DNA from: Stictocephala bisonia
Taxonomy: Eukaryota > Arthropoda > Insecta > Hemiptera > Membracidae
DNA length: 64,000 nt
NCBI GenBank assembly: GCA_035578905.1
Contig: JAQJVL010000156.1
Span: forward strand, 744,001-808,000
Direction: 5' to 3'
The notes under the pieces were generated by a model. It made no database searches, was not told the origin of the DNA, and was given only the letters and a program-made list of their open reading frames with translations. Both the position numbers and the translations under genes were made by a program. How positions within the stretch are numbered: the first letter of the stretch is position 1; each line of letters starts with the position of its first letter. Positions 58,969 to 64,000 of the stretch are shown here, in pieces.

Positions 58969-59632
58969 TTTCGGAGAGTCAAAGAAGAAAACTGCTTTAG
59001 AGCTTATCTAACTAGGTCATATATTTCGGAGAGTCAAAGAAGAAAACTGCTTTAGAGCTTATCTAACTAGGTCATATATTTCGGAGAGTCAAAGAAGAAA
59101 ACTGCTTTAGAGCTTATCTAACTAGGTCATATATTTCGGAGAGTCAAAGAAGAAAACTGCTTTAGAGCTTATCTAACTAGGTCATATATTTCGGAGAGTC
59201 AAAGAAGAAAACTGCTTTAGAGCTTATCTAACTAGGTCATATATTTCGGAGAGTCAAAGAAGAAAACTGCTTTAGAGCTTATCTAACTAGGTCATATATT
59301 TCGGAGAGTCAAAGAAGAAAACTGCTTTAGAGCTTATCTAACTAGGTCATATATTTCGGAGAGTCAAAGAAGAAAACTGCTTTAGAGCTGATCTAACTAG
59401 GTCATATATTTCGGAGAGTCAAAGAAGAAAACTGCTTTAGAGCTTATCTAACTAGGTCATATATTTCGGAGAGTCAAAGAAGAAAACTGCTTTAGAGCTT
59501 ATCTAACTAGGTCATATATTTCGGAGAGTCAAAGAAGAAAACTGCTTTAGAGCTCATCTAACTAGGTCATATATTTCAGAGAGTCAAAGAAGAAAACTGC
59601 TTTAGAGCTTATCTAACTAGGTCATATATTTC
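58969..59632. repeat. 55-bp intronic array, 12 near-identical copies
   Basis: The unit is TTCGGAGAGTCAAAGAAGAA followed by AACTGCTTTAGAGCTTATCT and AACTAGGTCATATAT. Only three single-base variants are visible in 664 bases (GAGCTGATC, GAGCTCATC, TTTCAGAGAG). Such identity means recent expansion, so copy number is probably variable between individuals. It ends sharply at both edges. Confidence 0.97.
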
Positions 59633-60050
59633 CAGCGTAATAATTCTCATCTTCACAGAATAGATGTCTTATTACTTTATTTTGAACAGCAGAACGTGGC
59701 TCATTCAACGCCCCTTTACAATAACAATAATTTAAAAAAATCCAAAATATTCTTTGTAAAAAGCTAAATTAGGTCATTTTAAAATGGTAGTTATTAACTA
59801 GAAATGTAATATGTTTAAGGAGAAACTCCACCCGAGACACCTTGCAAGTTCGTAGTCCAGATGGGCACCCTTCTTAAGCATTAATATTTAAGCCAAACAG
59901 TTTTGTGCTGTTACGGGTCTGATCTATTCGAAAAAAATTCTATAAACTAAAAGCAATATTCTGAGTGTTATTCAATTTAAAACTTTTAGCTGAAACTATA
60001 AATCTGCTTTTGCAGATTAAAACGCCCTTCATTAAGCTTTTAGGCCTTTT

Positions 60051-60600
60051 TTACTTTCCTCAATATGCGTTAGAGTTAGAATAGAGAAAGTATTGTGATC
60101 GTCCAAAAAAATGTCTTTACAAGTTGGTATAACAATTCATTTTAGGGTCTCCTGAACCCCAAAAAGTGGTTTTTCCGAAAACAAATGTTGATGTTTGTCT
60201 GTTTGTGTGTAGACTATGTGCAATCGGATGGATCGATTTTTATGAAATGTTGTATGTAGGTGTATTTAGCCAATATATCCGGATCATTTTTTTACTGTTT
60301 TGAAGTTTTATTTTTATAAGCAAAAAAAAACATACAAAAATGAAATTTTCTCAAAAACTACGCTAATGATTTTAATTAAATTTTCAGGGAAGATGTAAAT
60401 TACATGTAATAATTATAAATTACATATAATAATATTTTTAAAATATTTTAGTAAAAATTTCATGTCTTTAGCTTGACTAGTTTTTCAGTTATGCCAAAAA
60501 ACCTATTTGGGAATCAAAGTGATAATTTTAAATTTTTTTAAAATTTTTAGTGTTTAATGTGTAGGAAAGTTTGTACCAATTCTTTGGAACCATTTACTAT
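60051..60600 (+). repeat. Family C dispersed repeat, copy 3
   Basis: Starts ACTTTCCTCAATATGCGTTA and ends near GTACCAATTCTTTGGAACC. It shares AGAGAAAGTATTGTGATCGT and TATTTAGCCAATATATCCGG with copies 1 and 2. A short internal duplication ATTACATATAATAAT is private to this copy. Confidence 0.85.
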
Positions 60601-62108
60601 ATTGGTACTGGTTGAAATAAATGTATTGTCATCTGTATACAAAATGTTACTTACCGAATAGTTGATATTTCTGAGAAAATCATTTATTGCAATGAAAAAC
60701 ATTGAAGGTTCAAGTATCGAACCCTGAGGGACTCCAAACTCAATTACAGCTTATTCAGACCCTTCATTATTTAAACATACTAACTGCTACCGAATGTGTA
60801 TTCTACGTAAGCCGTCGAATTGTACCATATAGTTGTAAGTATTTTTACTTTAGCTTTGATTTTTAATTTGATATTTGGTGGTGATTTTAATGTTGAAGCA
60901 AATGAGACAAGTTATTAACGTTTAAATATTATTTAAAATTCTTGAGAGGTTAAAATAATACGTAAATTCTTACTCAGTCTTAGATATTTAATTTCCCCAA
61001 CGTTTGTTGAGAAATTTATTTATATTAATTTGTTAACAAATATTTTAATATTATTATTAGTTCCTAATAATAATACTAGTAGTAACAGCCTTTTTATTAC
61101 TAAATAAATAATAATAATATCTGCTAAAACTTGAATAAAAAAAACGTATGATTGTCATAATATTATAATTTATTAAATATAAAACAAATCGGTGTCTGTG
61201 TTGATTCAAAAGTTGAAAACCACTATCCATGCGGCGTATAAAAAGTTCATGGACATCGTCTGCATGTGAAACTACTGTAAAGTGCCCTTTGACTCGGCCA
61301 CGGTGAATTTGCTGACACATTTTGGACAGTGGTGTTTGGGCAGCTAAGTGGCCTTGTCCCTGAGATTATCTTTGAAGTCAAGGCGCAACAATTGTATCTA
61401 TTTTTTTGTTTTCTTTTTAGATTTAACTACTTTAAGAAGTTAATGTTTTGTTTTTTACCAACTGATAGTACAGAATTGTTTTTAAAATATTTTTTAAAGT
61501 CATAAGTAAGATCAAAAATACTATAATCATGAGACATTTTATTTAGTTTGTTATTGTGGCTAAGTGGATGCATTGGACTCCTTTTCGAACATTTTTTAAA
61601 TTTAATTATCTATACCTAAAAAATGGAAATAAGACTGACTCACTCACTCGTCGCTGTAAATAAAAAAGTAATAAGCCTACGAGGCTGAAATTTTGTAGTC
61701 TTATGTTGTAGATGTGCAATAAGAAGGGATTTTGAAACATTCTTAGTAAATTGAAGATGGCAACCTTTTTAATGCCAAACATTTTAAAAGCCAAAAACAG
61801 CGTTTCTTTAATTGGACTGTAGCGTTTCATTATTTTTTTTCCATCCTGAATAATAATGAGAAGCTTATTACTGAAAACGTGTTTTTGCTATAGGAAAGTA
61901 TAACTTTAAGAAATTAATCAATAGGAAAATAAGTAAATAAATAATATGATTTAAAAATGTTGAAAATTACTGGCAGAACGATTTAGAAAACTCGTTATAT
62001 GATATTGAGTATTGTTAGTCTCATCGGTAGAGGGCCAAGAACAATTGGCGTCTGTTAGGTATACTTAACAGAAATAAAAGTCTGGGAACACTAGATGACG
62101 TGACTTAC
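60601..62108. other. Receptor intron, remaining AT-rich part
   Basis: ATCGAACCCTGAGGGACTCC near 60717 resembles translated RT text (ends of LINE fragments often read EPSIEPRGTP-like on one strand), but too little remains to call. No exon seen. Confidence 0.3.
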
Positions 62109-62388
62109 TGGTTCTATGGTGAAAGAGAACTTGTGTTTCTCAGGGTCGGGACTCAGGCCGTCCACCAACTTGAGGTAGAAAGGCTTGGAGCCGTAGAAGT
62201 GGGGGAAAGAGAGGAAAACTGGAGCGCCGAAGCGGCAAGCCGTGAGGTTAAGGAAACCTCCAGGCACACATTCCCCATTACAGCAATCCTCCGAATCCCC
62301 ATTGAATGATTGTCGAAGTCCGGCCAAGTACTCGTAGCTCTTCAGGCCGTGGACCTCCTCATCTCTAGAGTACTTAAACAGTAACCTC
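62109..62388 (-). CDS. Class B scavenger receptor, 280-bp exon of the outer loop
   Basis: Acceptor TTTATCTTCCAG, donor GTAAGT. Its first base completes Gln split from the upstream exon; it ends in phase 0. Encodes RLLFKYSRDEEVHGLKSYEY, a CCNGEC cysteine cluster, LNLTACRFGAPVFLSFPHFY and LVDGLSPDPEKHKFSFTIEP. CxxGxPVxxSxPHFY and GLxPxxxxH are diagnostic CD36-family motifs. Most insect members have CFCxxxxC; here the pattern is CCNGEC, but all six loop cysteines expected for three disulphides are present together with the previous exon. NLT is a glycosylation sequon. Confidence 0.95.
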
Positions 62389-63405
62389 CTGGAAGATAAA
62401 TGGTCAGTTTTAGTATATTGGACGACAAGGAACAAGGAAGTATATGAACAAATCTTTATAGAACAGTTCTATGTATCTTCCCTCGGGGCAGTACAAATAG
62501 ATTTGGTACCAAATGCGAACATTCATAACGGGGTACAACAAAAACGGAGTATATCACAAAGCTTCATTAATTTATATAGTGTGATTCTTTGTTTAACGCT
62601 AAATTTTAAGTTTCAAACCAAAATGAATTTTCTACTGATCCAAAAGAATTTCAACATTCAACTATTCTTGCTTGATTTGTTAGTATTTTCTCTTTGTACA
62701 TTTTTTCACTAATATTCTAATCTCTGGAATGGATTTATAGGCAGTTGATGTCCAGGCGTTAATAATATTCATCTACACTCGACCATCTGGTCCATGTGGG
62801 GAGTAATTCCTTACACATGATTGTAAAGTTAATTGTAAAAAAATATTTTAAAAGGAATAAATTTATTTGGTTTATTTGGTTTTTTGGTTTTTTATTCTTA
62901 AATATAATTTTCTTGGGATGAGCGTGTTCGGGTCAGGTGGTGATTGAAAAATGCTTATTTGAGTGGTAGATGGATCTGACAGTGTTTGTACGAGTCAGCT
63001 AGCCAGAAATAATAGTATTCTTCATTTTTTATGAGGAGATGATGTTTGGGGGTGCTTTACACTTTGACGATCCTTCAGGAGCTAGATACTCTGGAGAGAT
63101 TTCAAGGAAGCTTTTATTGAACTGTAAGGGTTTTAGGTTGTTGAGGGATTGTTGACAGACCGAGGTACTGAACTTGTGGCGCAGGTCGTTTCGTCTGTTT
63201 TTAATTCCACGAAACCGTACGTGGAGGGGTATTTGCAGTTTTTATGAAACAATTTATGAAAAAAATATGATGATGTGTTTCATGACTTAATTAGATAAGT
63301 TGAAGGTTTTGAGGAGAATCACTCACAAGCTCCAAAACACAAGTAAAGTGTTATAGATTGTAAAATGAATATATAAAAACAATAATTATTCTATTTATAA
63401 CTTAC
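62389..63405 (-). other. Receptor intron
   Basis: 1,017 bases between donor GTAAGT and acceptor. AT-rich with no repeat shared with the rest of the window. The frame at 62503-62712 is chance. Confidence 0.85.
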
Positions 63406-63623
63406 TGGCAAAGGTCCTGGCTGAAGAGATTAAACTGAGAGTCCCTACGTAACAGCCCTGGGGGGAAGAGATCTCCTGAGAACCCTTCCACACGACCGCA
63501 CTCTCCAGGATAGAAGTCCGTGTAGTTCTGGAAGTTCCAGCGGTGTATGCGGCCCACCTTGGATAGGTCGTTGAAGCCAGTGTCCAGGTTGAAGTAGCCG
63601 TCCATGGTATACGAGTTGTTGCG
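63406..63623 (-). CDS. Class B scavenger receptor, first exon visible (218 bp)
   Basis: Acceptor TTTGTTTTACAG, donor GTAAGT; starts in phase 0 and ends in phase 2, joining exactly to the next exon. Encodes RNNSYTMDGYFNLDTGFNDL, then KVGRIHRWNFQNY, the cysteine GEC, FSGDLFPPGLLRR and FSQDLC. Gly-any-(D/N)-(I/L)-(S/T)-K-x-G-x-I-x-x-W and SGxxFPP are conserved through CD36, SR-B, croquemort-like and SNMP proteins. By comparison with CD36 this starts near residue 200, so about 200 N-terminal residues with the first membrane segment lie beyond the window. NNS and NYT are glycosylation sequons. Confidence 0.94.
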
Positions 63624-64000
63624 CTGTAAAACAAACGAAGAAAATCAAGTGTTTGTATCAAACTAAATTATTTTCATCTCCTACTTTTCAATTTACATTG
63701 AAATAAAGTTCATTGATGTACAATGTATACTGGTTGTAAGACTTTCTTTGAAGTATTGTTTCACGATAGTGAATCGTAGATATATAATACGTCCTACCAT
63801 TTAATAAGACAGTTGTAGCGTAATATAGAAAAAAGTAGTTTAAGGCATCTTTGATCAACTTATTTTTGGAATAATTACTATAGTTAAATGTTACTATACT
63901 ATAGTTAAATTTTACTTTGGTATGAACTAACTTGATTTGAAACTCTGAGTTTCGAACCCATTGATTGTCTCAGTTGTCGATCTCTCGGCTGTACCCAGGT
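63624..64000 (-). other. Receptor intron, right edge
   Basis: No further exon recognised. Near 63950, TTTCGAACCCATTGATTGTC resembles a reversed B box, which could be a tRNA-like repeat running off the window. Confidence 0.4.

Larger units (their letters stand above)
56624..62108 (-). other. 5.5-kb receptor intron with inserted repeats
   Basis: Bounded by donor GTAAGT after 62109 and the acceptor before 56623. It contains an RTE-like repeat with a microsatellite, a 55-bp tandem array and a family C copy, all listed separately. Outside these it is AT-rich and I see no extra exon. Confidence 0.85.

Noticed and set aside
62100..62309. 69-codon + strand frame
   Set aside because: Antisense shadow of the scavenger receptor exon at 62109-62388.

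Overview
This window looks like nuclear DNA of an arthropod, probably an insect. The evidence is AT-rich sequence with split genes, large introns, a short interstitial TTAGG tract (the arthropod telomere motif), and many GGTTAGGTTATGTTAGG-type words. It also has tRNA-derived SINEs, jockey-like LINE remnants and PIF/Harbinger DNA transposons. No species can be named from the sequence alone.

Only two host genes are supported, and both are partial. (1) On the + strand, 13155-13319 is the last coding exon of a goosecoid-type K50 paired-class homeobox gene. It runs from homeodomain residue 47 to the stop. The rest of the gene lies upstream, so at least the first 13.1 kb of the window is its last intron. 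(2) On the - strand, four exons (63406-63623, 62109-62388, 56550-56623, 55396-55654) splice in frame. They give the C-terminal 276 residues of a class B scavenger receptor (CD36 family), ending in a membrane segment and short tail. Its 5' exons lie beyond the right edge.

Layout: 1-13154, gsc intron with a 38-bp satellite, 30-, 74- and 36-bp arrays, SINEs and two GC-richer candidate regulatory islands; 13155-13319, gsc exon; 13320-54865, about 41 kb of intergenic DNA with no recognised host exon; 54866-63623, the receptor gene. The intergenic part holds a TIR element (16358-17209), a foldback element (19785-20013), a LINE pseudogene (20195-21119) and a 73-bp array (24795-26195). It also holds a 2.6-kb non-autonomous Harbinger-like element with a 40-bp minisatellite (33012-35600), a 101-bp array, an RT fragment with a YADD box (43365-43620), a dead Harbinger with a transposase exon (46255-47061), and 78- and 131-bp arrays. 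One receptor intron holds a near-identical 55-bp array and two interspersed repeats.

Repeat names used here are provisional: SINE-A (tRNA-like T-arm inside, about 430 bp), SINE-B (tRNA head, about 280 bp), family C (about 540 bp), R220 (about 220 bp). SINE-A and SINE-B share a related 3' domain. The most notable observations are this shared tail, two Harbinger-type elements whose boundaries and TTA/TAA target duplications can be read directly, a foldback element nested in a SINE with a 10-bp target duplication, a three-fold 367-bp higher-order repeat, an 89-nt hairpin, and several candidate regulatory islands around goosecoid.
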